64,000 nucleotides of DNA, from NCBI RefSeq assembly GCF_036946495.1, contig NZ_JAQIIX010000002.1:124001-188000 (forward strand). The letters run 5' to 3'. The notes below the pieces were generated by a model. The model was not told where the DNA came from. It did no database searches and saw only the letters and a list, made by a program, of their open reading frames with translations. This stretch comes from Mycolicibacterium neoaurum. GTDB lineage: Bacteria; Actinomycetota; Actinomycetes; Mycobacteriales; Mycobacteriaceae. Both the position numbers and the translations under genes were made by a program. The first letter of the stretch is position 1; each line of letters starts with the position of its first letter. Shown here piece after piece: positions 53,402 to 64,000 of this stretch.

Positions 53402-53465
53402 TCGCCGGGTGCGGGGGCTGCGGTCACCAGAGGCCCGGACAGGCCTGACCCCCACACCCGGCGAT
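53401..53465. terminator. Convergent terminator between iolD and glnA
   Basis: Bases 53401-53417 pair with 53449-53465 (17 positions, one mismatch that becomes G-U in one strand of RNA), enclosing a 31-base loop that has its own GGCC pairing. It lies between convergent iolD and the glutamine synthetase gene. Confidence 0.7.
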
Positions 53466-53473
53466 GTCTGCGG

Positions 53474-55651
53474 TCACAGGATGTAGAGCATCTCCTGATA
53501 GGTCGGCAACGGCCACAGGTCGTCGGCCACCACACCTTCGAGTGCGTCGGCGGCCGCCCGCACGGCGTCCATCGCCGGCAGCAACACCTTCTGTGCATGG
53601 GTGGCCTCGTCGAGCGCAGACCCCGCGGAGTGGTCCGACAGCCCGGCCTTGAGCGCACCGACGGCCGCGGTCAGGTCGGCAATGGGTCCCGAAACCGCCT
53701 CCAGCAGCGTGGTATCCGCATCCAGACCGGCCGCCTTCAGGGTGGCGACGTTCTGCGCCAGCTCGGTCTGATAGCGGACGGCAGCGGGCATGATCACCGT
53801 GGTGCCGAGTTCCAGTGCCAGCTTGGCCTCCACCGCGATGGTCAGCGCATACTGCTCCAGGCGCACCTCGTAGCGGCTGTGCAGCTCACGTTCGTTGAAC
53901 ACCCCGTACTTCTCGAACACTGCGATGGCCTCCGGGGTGATCAGCTCCGGGATGGCGTCCAGCGTGGTCTTGAGATTCGGCAGACCACGCTCGGCCGCCT
54001 CGATCTGCCAGTTCTCCGAGTAGCCGTCACCATTGAAGACCACCGCACCGTGCTCGGTGATGATGTCGGTGAGCAACTGCTGCACAGCGGCATCGAAGTC
54101 GGTGCCGTCGGCGACGGCCTTCTCCAGCACAGTCGCCATATAGTCCAACGAGTCGGCCATGATGGTGTTCAACACGATCATCGGCACCGCCACCGTCTGC
54201 CCGGAGCCGGGCGCGCGGAACTCGAAACGGTTGCCGGTGAAGGCAAACGGGCTGGTGCGGTTGCGGTCGCCCGGATCGGTGGGCAGCTGGGGCAGGGTGT
54301 CGACGCCGATGTGCATGACGCCCTTGCCCTTCGACGAGGTCGCCGCGCCCTTGGCGATCTGCTCGAACACGTCGGCCAGCTGTGCGCCGAGGAAGATCGA
54401 GATGATGGCCGGCGGCGCCTCGTTCGCGCCGAGCCGGTGGTCGTTCGTGGCAGACGCCACCGAAACCCGGAGCAGCCCAGGGAATAGGTGGACGGCCCGG
54501 ATGACGGCGGCGCAGAACACCAGGAACTGTGCGTTCTCGTGGGGGGTGTCACCGGGAACCAACAGGGAACCGAGTTCGGAGTTGCCGACCGAGAAGTTCA
54601 CGTGCTTACCGGAACCGTTCACACCGGCGAACGGCTTCTCGTGGAACAGACACTCCATGCCGTGTTTGCGCGCGATGGTCTTGAACACGGTCATCAACAG
54701 CTGCTGGTGGTCGGAGGCGATATTGGCCCGTTCGAACATCGGCGCCACCTCGAACTGCGCAGGCGCCACCTCGTTGTGCCGGGTCTTGGCCGGGATACCG
54801 AGCTTGAACAACTCCCGCTCGGTGTCCATCATGAAGCCCAGCACCCGCTCGGGCACCGCGCCGAAGTAGTGGTCATCGAACTCCTGACCCTTGGGCGGCT
54901 TGGCGCCGAACAGCGTACGGCCGGCGTTGATCAGGTCCGGCCTGGCCAGGAAGAAGTGCCGGTCGATCAGGAAATACTCCTGCTCGGGACCGCAGAACGA
55001 GACGACCTTCTCCAGGTTCTTGTGCCCGAACAGTGTCAGGATGCGCTCGGCGTGCACACCCATCGCCTGCTGGCTGCGCAGCAGCGGCGTCTTGTAGTCC
55101 AGGGCCTCCCCGGTCATCGAGACGAAAACCGTTGGAATGCATAGGGTGTTGCCGTTCGGGTTCTCCAGGATGTAGGCGGGGCTGGTGACATCCCAGCCGG
55201 TGTAGCCGCGGGCCTCGAACGTGCTGCGCAGTCCGCCGGAGGGGAAGCTGGACGCGTCGGGCTCACCCTGGATCAGCGTCTTGCCCGCGAACTCGGCCAG
55301 CGTCTGTCCATCGGAGACAGGCTCCAGGAAGCTGTCGTGCTTCTCGGCGGTGAGCCCGGTCATCGGGTAGAACACGTGCGCGTAGTGGGTCGCGCCCTTG
55401 GACAGCGCCCAGTCCTTCATCGCCGAGGCGACGGCATCGGCGACGGCAGGGTCGAGGGTGGCGCCCTTCTCGATGGTCGCCACGACCGATTTGAACACCG
55501 ACTTGGGCAGCCGCAGCTGCATCTCGGCCTTGGTGAAGACGTTGGCACCGAAGATCTCTCCGGGAGCCTCGGCGGGGTCGAAGCTGATGGCCGGCGGCAC
55601 ATAGGCCTCGACGTTGTTGATGGCCTGGAGCCGGACTGCGTTACCGCTCAA
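53474..55651 (-). CDS. Type III glutamine synthetase
   Basis: 725 residues from the TTG at 55649-55651, chosen because AGGA lies 6 bases upstream; an in-frame TTG 36 bases earlier has no such site. The length and motifs GPEQEYFLID, APAQFEVAPMFERAN and GVNGSGKHVNFS are those of the dodecameric GSIII class rather than the main GlnA1. It makes glutamine from glutamate, ammonia and ATP. It is divergent from the 13E12-type gene; no GlnR-like box was picked out in its leader. Confidence 0.93.
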   Translation of the reverse strand: MSGNAVRLQAINNVEAYVPPAISFDPAEAPGEIFGANVFTKAEMQLRLPKSVFKSVVATIEKGATLDPAVADAVASAMKDWALSKGATHYAHVFYPMTGLTAEKHDSFLEPVSDGQTLAEFAGKTLIQGEPDASSFPSGGLRSTFEARGYTGWDVTSPAYILENPNGNTLCIPTVFVSMTGEALDYKTPLLRSQQAMGVHAERILTLFGHKNLEKVVSFCGPEQEYFLIDRHFFLARPDLINAGRTLFGAKPPKGQEFDDHYFGAVPERVLGFMMDTERELFKLGIPAKTRHNEVAPAQFEVAPMFERANIASDHQQLLMTVFKTIARKHGMECLFHEKPFAGVNGSGKHVNFSVGNSELGSLLVPGDTPHENAQFLVFCAAVIRAVHLFPGLLRVSVASATNDHRLGANEAPPAIISIFLGAQLADVFEQIAKGAATSSKGKGVMHIGVDTLPQLPTDPGDRNRTSPFAFTGNRFEFRAPGSGQTVAVPMIVLNTIMADSLDYMATVLEKAVADGTDFDAAVQQLLTDIITEHGAVVFNGDGYSENWQIEAAERGLPNLKTTLDAIPELITPEAIAVFEKYGVFNERELHSRYEVRLEQYALTIAVEAKLALELGTTVIMPAAVRYQTELAQNVATLKAAGLDADTTLLEAVSGPIADLTAAVGALKAGLSDHSAGSALDEATHAQKVLLPAMDAVRAAADALEGVVADDLWPLPTYQEMLYIL

Positions 55652-55828
55652 TGTAGTTCCTATCGCTGCACGTGCTTGACCGGCCAACGGTAGGAATATT
55701 CGATGCCGATTCTGTTACGCGCGCGTCAACGTCTGAATGCGTGGCTCGCGTCCGCGAATGGTCAGGCTCAGAAAGAACTTCTGCCCCATTGCTCCCTGCT
55801 GTCACTTTTCGTCCGAATTTGTCAGACA

Positions 55829-55844
55829 TAGCACGTATGTTCGA
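55829..55844 (+). promoter_or_regulatory. LexA-like SOS box before the HNH gene
   Basis: TAGCACGTATGTTCGA matches the mycobacterial SOS box TCGAAC-N4-GTTCGA at 10 of its 12 fixed positions, with the right half perfect. It ends 3 bases before the start codon of the 13E12-type gene. LexA boxes before this gene family are known in M. tuberculosis. Confidence 0.55.
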
Positions 55845-55847
55845 ATC

Positions 55848-57452
55848 ATGACCACAGCGACGGTGCCAGCGATGAAGGCGGTAGCGGCCTTACGCGCCGC
55901 CTACGACGCATTCGCCGCCGCCGATCTCGGGACCTTGTCCCGGGACGATCTGATCGCTGTACTGGATGAGGTCGAGACGCTGACCTGCCGGTTACCCGCG
56001 CAGTGGCATCGGATGCTGGCCGCCTTGCAGGCCGAGACGACGGCCCGCGAGATGGGTGCGAAGTCCTGGAACGAGGTGTTACGGATCCGCTGGCGGCTCT
56101 CGACCCCAGAGGCCGGCCGGCGTCTGCATGAAGCCGCCGACTTGGGTCCGCGACGATCGTTGACCGGCGAACCCCTACCCCCACTTCTGCCGGTGGTGGC
56201 CGTCGCCCAGGCAGCCGGTCTGATCACCGCTGAACACGTCAAGATAGTGCGTGAGGCGGTGCGCGACCTGCCCGGCTCGGTCAGTACCGCCGATCGTGAG
56301 AAGTTCGAGGTCGCCCTGGTGCGCGACGCCGTCGGCGTAGGGCCCAAGGCGCTCGCCGCGTCCGCGGCCGACCGGCTGTTTCTGTTCGACCAGGACGGCC
56401 CGATGCCCGATGAGCACGAGCGGAAACGCAAGCGCGGGGTGACCGTCGGCACCCAACGCCGCGACGGGACCACACCGGTAGCTGCCAACTTCGATCCGGA
56501 AGCGATGGCCGTGTGGGAACCTCTCTTCGCGAAGTTCGCCGCCCCCGGGATGTGCAACACTGCCGATGACGAGCCATGCACTTTCGGCACCCCGAGCCAA
56601 GATCAGATCGACCACGACTACCGCACCCACGCTCAGCGTCAGCACGACGCGATGATCGCCATCGGACGTATCGCCCTGATGTCCAACCTCGGTCAACTCA
56701 ACGGCCTACCGGTGGCGGTGATCATCCGCACCACCCTGCAGGAGTTGCACTCGGTGGCCGGGATCGGCACCTCCGGCGGTGGCACGAAGGTCCCCATCCG
56801 CGATGTCATCCGGATGGCCGGACATGCCTCGCACCATCTGGCGGTCTTCGACGGCGTCACCGGTGCCGCCCTGAACTACTTCCGTACCAGGCGAACCGCC
56901 AGCCCCGCCCAGCGCATCATGCTGATCGCCCGCGACGGTGGCTGCACCAAACCGTGCTGCACCAACGGTCCGTACTTCTGCCAGGCCCACCACGGAAAGG
57001 CCGATTTCGCCCGCGGCGGCAACACCAATGTGGACGAGATGACGCTGGCGTGTGGCTGTGACAACCGGATGGTCGACGAGAATGGCGGCTACACAACGAC
57101 ATTCAACGCTCGCAACGAATGCGAATGGCACCCGCCGCCGGCATTGGATCACGGCCAGGCCCGGGTCAACTACCACCACCGACCGGAACTGCTGCGCCAC
57201 CCGCCGGACGATGGTTCGGAATGGGCCGACAGGATCGCGCAACTGGACCGACTGCTGTTCCCAGCCGCGTATCCGCCCGAGGATGCGTCCGAGGACCGGT
57301 GTGACGACGCCCGCTGGCCCGAAGACGATGGCGACGACCTCACCGAGGAGAGGTTGCTCGAACAGTTCCGCGCAGTCACCGCCGATATCGACTTCTGGGA
57401 GATGGTCACCGGCGACCACCATCGCGGCGGTACCGGTCTGCGTGGACCATGA
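55848..57452 (+). CDS. HNH endonuclease-domain protein (DUF222, 13E12 family)
   Basis: 534 residues from the ATG at 55848. The DUF222 region fills the first two thirds (LPAQWHRMLAALQAE, ADREKFEVALVRDAV) and a C-terminal HNH-like nuclease motif follows with paired cysteines and AHHGKADFARGG, then LACGCDNRMVDENG. This is the REP13E12 family, present in many copies in mycobacteria and often regarded as a selfish or damage-responsive element. The frame is intact. A LexA-like box overlaps the likely promoter. The true biological target is not known. Confidence 0.88.
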   Translation: MTTATVPAMKAVAALRAAYDAFAAADLGTLSRDDLIAVLDEVETLTCRLPAQWHRMLAALQAETTAREMGAKSWNEVLRIRWRLSTPEAGRRLHEAADLGPRRSLTGEPLPPLLPVVAVAQAAGLITAEHVKIVREAVRDLPGSVSTADREKFEVALVRDAVGVGPKALAASAADRLFLFDQDGPMPDEHERKRKRGVTVGTQRRDGTTPVAANFDPEAMAVWEPLFAKFAAPGMCNTADDEPCTFGTPSQDQIDHDYRTHAQRQHDAMIAIGRIALMSNLGQLNGLPVAVIIRTTLQELHSVAGIGTSGGGTKVPIRDVIRMAGHASHHLAVFDGVTGAALNYFRTRRTASPAQRIMLIARDGGCTKPCCTNGPYFCQAHHGKADFARGGNTNVDEMTLACGCDNRMVDENGGYTTTFNARNECEWHPPPALDHGQARVNYHHRPELLRHPPDDGSEWADRIAQLDRLLFPAAYPPEDASEDRCDDARWPEDDGDDLTEERLLEQFRAVTADIDFWEMVTGDHHRGGTGLRGP

Positions 57453-57453
57453 C

Positions 57454-58371
57454 TCACCAGCCGACGAGGTGGTCCTCGATATTCAGTCCGGCGGCCACCT
57501 CGACCAGCGCGGCCGCCACGATGGAGGCCGGCACCCGGTCGAGCACCACGAGGCCGATGGCCGGTTCGGCACCGTGCTGCACCATCGGTCGTGCGGAAAA
57601 GCCCTGCGGCAGGCCGAGCGTCGGCAACCAGGCCGTCGATGCGATGGTCGCCCGGCCCGAACCAGTGAGATGGGCATACAGCGCGTCGACCGAATCCGCC
57701 TCCACGGCAGGGCGATACTGCACACCCTCGGCGGCCATATTGGCGTCCAGGATCCGGCGATTGCGCATGGTCGTGGTCAGCACACACAACTCCAACTTCG
57801 CCGCATCCACCCAGGCCACCTCGGGAGCCGCCACCAACGGATGGTCCGCGGGAGCCAGCAGCACATACCGCTCCCGATACAGCTCCACCGAACGGGTGCC
57901 CGGCGGTGCCTCGTCATCGAGATACGTCAGCCCCGCGTCGATCTCGAAATCGGCCAACCGCCGAGCGATCTCCCGCGATGACAACGCCTCGATGCGCACC
58001 GAGGCCGCCGGGTTGCGCGCCAGGAACTCCGCGGAGATGAATGGGCTGACCGGCACAGCCGTCGGAATTGCGCCGATGCGGGCGGTGACGGTCAACCGCC
58101 CGCGCATCCGGTCGATATCGGTGAGCATGTCATCACGCTCGGCCACGATGCGCTGGGCCCAGGCCACCACCCGGCGCCCCTCTTCGGTGAAACCCTCGAA
58201 GCGGTGGCCGCGCTGGACGATGACGATGCCGAGGTCCTTCTCCAGCCGGCGGATGGCCACCGACAACGTCGGCTGACTCACGTGGCACCGCGCCGCCGCA
58301 CGGCCGAAATGCCGCTCGGCGGCCAGCGCCAGCAGGTAGTCCAGATGCTGCAGCTGGATATCGTTACCCAT
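57454..58371 (-). CDS. LysR-family transcriptional regulator
   Basis: 305 residues from the ATG at 58369-58371. The N-terminal winged helix (LAAERHFGRAAARCHVSQP) is standard, and the substrate-binding domain follows. It is divergent from the FdhF-like gene across about 80 bases containing an ATAG-N7-CTAT repeat, so it probably controls fdhF-fdhD and itself. Its stop is only one base past the HNH stop codon, tail to tail. Confidence 0.9.
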   Translation of the reverse strand: MGNDIQLQHLDYLLALAAERHFGRAAARCHVSQPTLSVAIRRLEKDLGIVIVQRGHRFEGFTEEGRRVVAWAQRIVAERDDMLTDIDRMRGRLTVTARIGAIPTAVPVSPFISAEFLARNPAASVRIEALSSREIARRLADFEIDAGLTYLDDEAPPGTRSVELYRERYVLLAPADHPLVAAPEVAWVDAAKLELCVLTTTMRNRRILDANMAAEGVQYRPAVEADSVDALYAHLTGSGRATIASTAWLPTLGLPQGFSARPMVQHGAEPAIGLVVLDRVPASIVAAALVEVAAGLNIEDHLVGW

Positions 58372-58372
58372 C

Positions 58373-58389
58373 GATAGCAAGCGTCTATC
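58373..58389. promoter_or_regulatory. LysR operator-like repeat upstream of lysR and fdhF
   Basis: GATAG at 58373-58377 and CTATC at 58385-58389 form an inverted repeat with 7 bases between, fitting the T-N11-A rule for LysR sites. It is immediately upstream of the lysR ATG and 66-82 bases before fdhF, a place suited to autoregulation and activation of the divergent gene. Confidence 0.6.
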
Positions 58390-58454
58390 ACTGCATGTGA
58401 AATGGCAAATATGATCTGGCCTGCACCGGACGCGGCCGGGTCTAGGTTGGAGTC

Positions 58455-60765
<2,311 letters not shown>

Positions 60766-60773
<8 letters not shown>

Positions 60774-61614
60774 GGTCACCACCCGGGTGCGGGCCCAACA
60801 CGTGACCGCCGGCGGCGCCGGCAATCCGGGCGCCGTCGACAGTGCGGTCGCCCGGCCCGAGACACTGGCCGTCGAGGAGCCGCTGGAGATCCGGGTGAAC
60901 GGCACCCCGCTGACCGTGACGATGCGCACGCCGGGATCCGATGTCGAACTGGCGCAAGGATTTCTGCTCACCGAAGGCTTGATCGGACGCCGCGCCGACA
61001 TCGCCACCGTGCAGTACTGCAGCGGTGCGGGACCAGACGGACTGAACACCTACAACGTGCTGGACGTGACGCTGGCACCCGGTGTCACGTTGCCCGATGT
61101 CGATGTCACCCGAAACTTCTACACGACATCGTCCTGCGGTGTCTGCGGCAAGGCATCGCTGGAGGCGGTGCGGTTGAGCAGCAAGCACGGGCCCGGCGAC
61201 GATCCGGTGAGTGTCGGCGCCGAAACGTTGGCGGCGTTACCCGACCGGTTGCGCGCACGCCAGAAGGTGTTCGCCGCGACCGGCGGTCTGCACGGAGCGG
61301 CCCTGTTCGATATCGACGGCCAGCCGCTGGTGGTCCGCGAGGACATCGGCCGGCACAACGCCGTGGACAAGGTGATCGGCTGGGCGCTGGAGTCCGACCG
61401 GGTGCCGCTGACGGGCACCGTCCTACTGGTCAGCGGACGCGCCTCGTTCGAGTTGACCCAGAAGGCGGTGATGGCCGGGATCCCCATCCTCGCTGCGGTA
61501 TCGGCGCCCTCGTCGTTGGCGGTCGATCTGGCCAGCCAGTCGGGTCTGACGTTGGTGGCGTTCCTGCGCGGGGACTCGATGAACGTCTACACCCGGCCCG
61601 ACCGGATCGTCTGA
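60766..61614 (+). CDS. fdhD: Formate dehydrogenase accessory sulfurtransferase FdhD
   Basis: 282 residues from the ATG at 60766, with GGGAGG 5 bases upstream. The two catalytic cysteines are in SSCGVCGK and DIGRHNAVDKVIG is conserved. It passes sulfur from cysteine desulfurase to the molybdenum cofactor of formate dehydrogenase-type enzymes, here the overlapping upstream gene product. MobA at 36168-36737 supplies the cofactor nucleotide. Confidence 0.95.
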
Positions 61615-61630
61615 CCAGCGCCACGGACCG

Positions 61631-61671
61631 AACGTAAAAGCCCCCGCCGATCCGGCGAGGGCTTTTACGTT
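61631..61671. terminator. Terminator between fdhD and clpX
   Basis: A 19-bp stem with one mismatch (61631-61649 with 61653-61671) and a 3-base loop lies between convergent genes. Runs of A and T inside the stem (AAAAG/CTTTT) give a U-rich 3-prime side for both directions. Confidence 0.88.
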
Positions 61672-61678
61672 ATGGCTG

Positions 61679-62959
61679 CTAGGCGCTCTTGTCGCGACGC
61701 TCGCTGCGCGACGGCTTGCGCGGCACGATGGTCGGCAGCACGTTGTCCTGCACGGTCTCCTTGGTGACGACCACCTTGGCGACGTCATCGCGGCTGGGGA
61801 TGTCGTACATCGCCGGCTGCAGGACCTCTTCCATGATGGCGCGCAGGCCACGGGCACCGGTGCCGCGGTGGATGGCCTGATCGGCGATGGCGTCCAGGGC
61901 TTCCGGCGTCATCTCCAGTTCCACGCCGTCCATCTCGAACAACCGGGTGTACTGCTTGACCAGGGCGTTCTTCGGGGTGGACAGGATCTGGACCAGCGAT
62001 TCCTTGTCCAGGTTGGTCACCGAGGCGACGACCGGGAGGCGGCCGATGAACTCGGGGATCAGACCGAACTTGATCAGGTCCTCGGGCATGACCTCGGCGA
62101 AGTGGTCCTGGGTGTCGATCTCGGCCTTGGAGTGCACCTCGGCACCGAAACCCAGGCCGCGCTTGCCGACCCGGTCGGAGACGATCTTCTCCAGGCCCGC
62201 GAATGCACCGGCAACGATGAACAACACGTTGGTGGTGTCGATCTGGATGAACTCCTGGTGCGGATGCTTGCGGCCGCCCTGCGGGGGCACCGAGGCCTGG
62301 GTGCCCTCCAGGATCTTCAGCAGCGCCTGCTGCACACCCTCGCCGGAGACGTCACGGGTGATCGACGGGTTCTCGCTCTTGCGGGCGATCTTGTCGACCT
62401 CGTCGATGTAGATGATGCCGGTCTCGGCGCGCTTGACGTCATAGTCGGCGGCCTGGATCAGCTTGAGCAGAATGTTCTCGACATCCTCGCCGACATAGCC
62501 GGCTTCCGTCAGGGCCGTCGCATCAGCGATCGCAAACGGGACGTTGAGCATCTTGGCCAACGTCTGCGCCAGGTAGGTCTTACCGCAACCGGTGGGACCG
62601 AGCATCAGGATGTTGGACTTGGCGAGCTCCACCGGTTCGGCACGTGAGTCGCGGGACTTCTCCTGCGCCTGGATGCGCTTGTAGTGGTTGTAGACGGCTA
62701 CCGCGAGCGTCTTCTTGGCGGTGTCCTGACCGATGACGTAGCCCTCGAGGAACTCGCGGATCTCGGCGGGTTTGGGCAACTCATCGAGCTTGACGTCGTC
62801 GGCGTCGGCCAACTCCTCCTCGATGATCTCGTTGCACAAGTCGATGCACTCGTCGCAGATGTAGACACCGGGCCCTGCGATGAGCTTCTTGACCTGCTTC
62901 TGGCTCTTTCCACAGAATGAGCACTTCAGCAGGTCTCCGCCATCTCCAATGCGCGCCAT
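61679..62959 (-). CDS. clpX: ATP-dependent Clp protease ATP-binding subunit ClpX
   Basis: 426 residues from the ATG at 62957-62959, giving MARIGDGGDLLKCSFCGK, the usual mycobacterial start; a longer open frame is not needed. The zinc-binding domain has CSFC and CDECIDLC; Walker A is GPTGCGKT and Walker B IIYIDEVDKI. It unfolds substrates and feeds them to ClpP1P2, whose second subunit is encoded just upstream of the neighbouring small gene. It corresponds to Rv2457c. Confidence 0.97.
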   Translation of the reverse strand: MARIGDGGDLLKCSFCGKSQKQVKKLIAGPGVYICDECIDLCNEIIEEELADADDVKLDELPKPAEIREFLEGYVIGQDTAKKTLAVAVYNHYKRIQAQEKSRDSRAEPVELAKSNILMLGPTGCGKTYLAQTLAKMLNVPFAIADATALTEAGYVGEDVENILLKLIQAADYDVKRAETGIIYIDEVDKIARKSENPSITRDVSGEGVQQALLKILEGTQASVPPQGGRKHPHQEFIQIDTTNVLFIVAGAFAGLEKIVSDRVGKRGLGFGAEVHSKAEIDTQDHFAEVMPEDLIKFGLIPEFIGRLPVVASVTNLDKESLVQILSTPKNALVKQYTRLFEMDGVELEMTPEALDAIADQAIHRGTGARGLRAIMEEVLQPAMYDIPSRDDVAKVVVTKETVQDNVLPTIVPRKPSRSERRDKSA

Positions 62960-63261
62960 GTGGGAGGGTCCTACTTCCTGTTTGCAGTCACTCAAAGGTG
63001 GGTTTCCCCGGGTATCAACCCGACGCTACCCGTTCATTCCGTCACGGTGCGACCGAAGGGCCGAATCGCGTCGGTGGTATTTGTTCGCGTGCAGGAGAAC
63101 ATATCTCTCCTGATGCCTTGCCACCCGGCGGCACGCTGACCGTGTCCCTGGCGTGTCGCCGCCGTGACTCGATCGCGGTGAAAACACCCAGGTCGCGCAG
63201 TGCAGCGCGCCGGTGTCCACAATACCGTCGGCGGCGACTGGCAAACATCGGCGGTTCGCGG
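62960..63261. other. clpX leader and promoter region
   Basis: About 300 bases between clpX and the small secreted protein gene. It must hold the clpX promoter, but no consensus promoter or ClgR-like palindrome was recognised. An imperfect GC-rich repeat (around 63124-63173) is the only structure seen. Confidence 0.35.
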
Positions 63262-63561
63262 TCAGCGTGGCCCCAGCCCGCCCGGACCCACCGGCCCCGG
63301 CCCGACGGGACCCGGTCCCACCGGCCCCGGGCCGACCGGTCCGACACCTACGGGACCGACCACGCCGCCGACGCCGACCGGTCCGGCGGGTCCGACGACG
63401 GGGTTCACCCCATAGGGCAGGCACTGCACCACCGCCGGGTTCCAGTACGTGCCGGCCGGGCACACCGGTTCCTCGGCCTGACTCACCGCTGGGTTGGCCA
63501 CTGTCAGCCCTATCGCGGCGGCGATCCCCGCCACGCCCCATGCCAGCTTGTGCGCACTCAT
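63262..63561 (-). CDS. Small secreted protein with Gly-Pro-Val repeats
   Basis: 99 residues from the ATG at 63559-63561, with GGGAG upstream. A signal peptide (about 1-29, ending VSQA) is followed by a short domain with two cysteines, CPAGTYWNPAVVQCLPYG, and a tail of about 45 residues made of GPVGPGP-type repeats. The two-cysteine segment occurs in other small exported mycobacterial proteins whose function I do not know. It lies between clpP2 and clpX in the same direction and is not part of the protease. Confidence 0.72.
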   Translation of the reverse strand: MSAHKLAWGVAGIAAAIGLTVANPAVSQAEEPVCPAGTYWNPAVVQCLPYGVNPVVGPAGPVGVGGVVGPVGVGPVGPGPVGPGPVGPGPVGPGGLGPR

Positions 63562-63669
63562 CACAGCCCACTCCCCTCGGTCCTGCCCCGACCTGACGAC
63601 AGCTTCGCACCGCGCGAGCGTGCGCGCAGCCTTTTTGACGCACACGTCAGTAGACGGCATCGCCGAAAG

Positions 63670-63706
63670 CACTCACCCCGGTCCGCATCGCGAACCGGGG
63701 TGAGTG
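63670..63706 (-). terminator. Terminator after clpP2
   Basis: CACTCACCCCGGT at 63670-63682 pairs perfectly with ACCGGGGTGAGTG at 63694-63706 across an 11-base loop that has inner CGC/GCG pairing. It lies just past the leftward clpP2 stop codon. Confidence 0.8.
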
Positions 63707-63718
63707 TGTGCGCTGTGA

Positions 63719-64000
63719 TCAGGCGTTCTGGGCAGACAGCTTGCGGTACTCCAGCACCGTGTCGATGATGCCGTAATCCTTGGCCTCGGCGGCGGTGAGG
63801 ATCTTGTCCCGGTCGGTGTCCTTGCGGATGACCGCAGGATCCTTACCGGTGTGCCGAGCCAGGGTGGTGTCCATCAGGCTGCGCATGCGCTCGATCTCGG
63901 CGGCCTGGATCTCCAGATCCGACACCTGACCCTGGATCGCCCCGCCGACGGCGGGCTGGTGGATCAGAACGCGGGCGTTCGGCAACGCCAGCCGCTTACC
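63719..64000 (-). CDS. clpP2: ClpP2 proteolytic subunit, 5-prime part outside the window
   Basis: Only the last 93 codons are present; the frame is open to the edge (GKRLALPNARVLIHQP), so the start lies beyond 64000. It includes the active-site histidine of VLIHQP and the conserved KDTDRDKILTAAEAKDYGIID. It matches what I recall of M. tuberculosis ClpP2 (Rv2460c) closely, so it is called clpP2 rather than clpP1. Serine and upstream parts cannot be checked here. Confidence 0.92.
   Translation of the reverse strand, partial: GKRLALPNARVLIHQPAVGGAIQGQVSDLEIQAAEIERMRSLMDTTLARHTGKDPAVIRKDTDRDKILTAAEAKDYGIIDTVLEYRKLSAQNA

Overview
The window is high-GC actinobacterial chromosome and reads as a rapidly growing mycobacterium (Mycolicibacterium-type). 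The backbone is the neighbourhood known from Mycobacterium tuberculosis Rv2425c-Rv2460c: VWA protein, MoxR ATPase, proA, ribokinase, nadE, proB, obgE, rpmA, rplU, rne, ndk, a DUF4233 membrane protein, folC, valS, an Rv2449c-type reductase, rpfE, mobA, korB, korA, clpX and clpP2, in that order. Protein matches are from memory; no search was run.

Three accessory blocks interrupt this backbone compared with M. tuberculosis. Block 1 (6.7-12.5 kb, nadE to proB) holds a phosphotransferase, a sirtuin, a cytochrome P450 divergent from a TetR repressor with a visible operator, and an AT-flanked PIG-L deacetylase/flavoprotein pair. Block 2 (25.9-34.1 kb, Rv2449c-like gene to the rpf genes) holds an S9 peptidase with a lipoprotein, an ammonium transporter with a tiny membrane partner, a three-gene cluster resembling heme-dependent dimethylamine monooxygenase/oxidative N-demethylase, and an FAD monooxygenase. 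Block 3 (40-61.6 kb, korA to clpX) is mainly a myo-inositol catabolic and uptake locus: PfkB kinase, LacI regulator, IolG, IolE, sugar ABC transporter, GntR regulator, IolC, an aldolase-like barrel protein, IolB and IolD. It continues with a type III glutamine synthetase, a 13E12-type HNH protein, and a LysR / FdhF-like molybdoenzyme / FdhD unit.

Regulatory features stand out. A 25-base element, 23 of 25 positions identical, lies upstream of both the inositol ABC transporter operon and iolC and is the likely GntR (IolR-like) operator. A perfect 18-bp hairpin followed by TTTT sits between rpmA and the obgE ribosome binding site. Strong hairpins separate most convergent operons. A LexA-like box precedes the HNH gene and a LysR-type inverted repeat lies between lysR and fdhF.

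Two resuscitation-promoting factor genes lie together, with about 1 kb of AT-richer DNA upstream in which I see no convincing gene. No tRNA, rRNA, CRISPR array, insertion sequence or phage module was recognised. The window ends inside clpP2.
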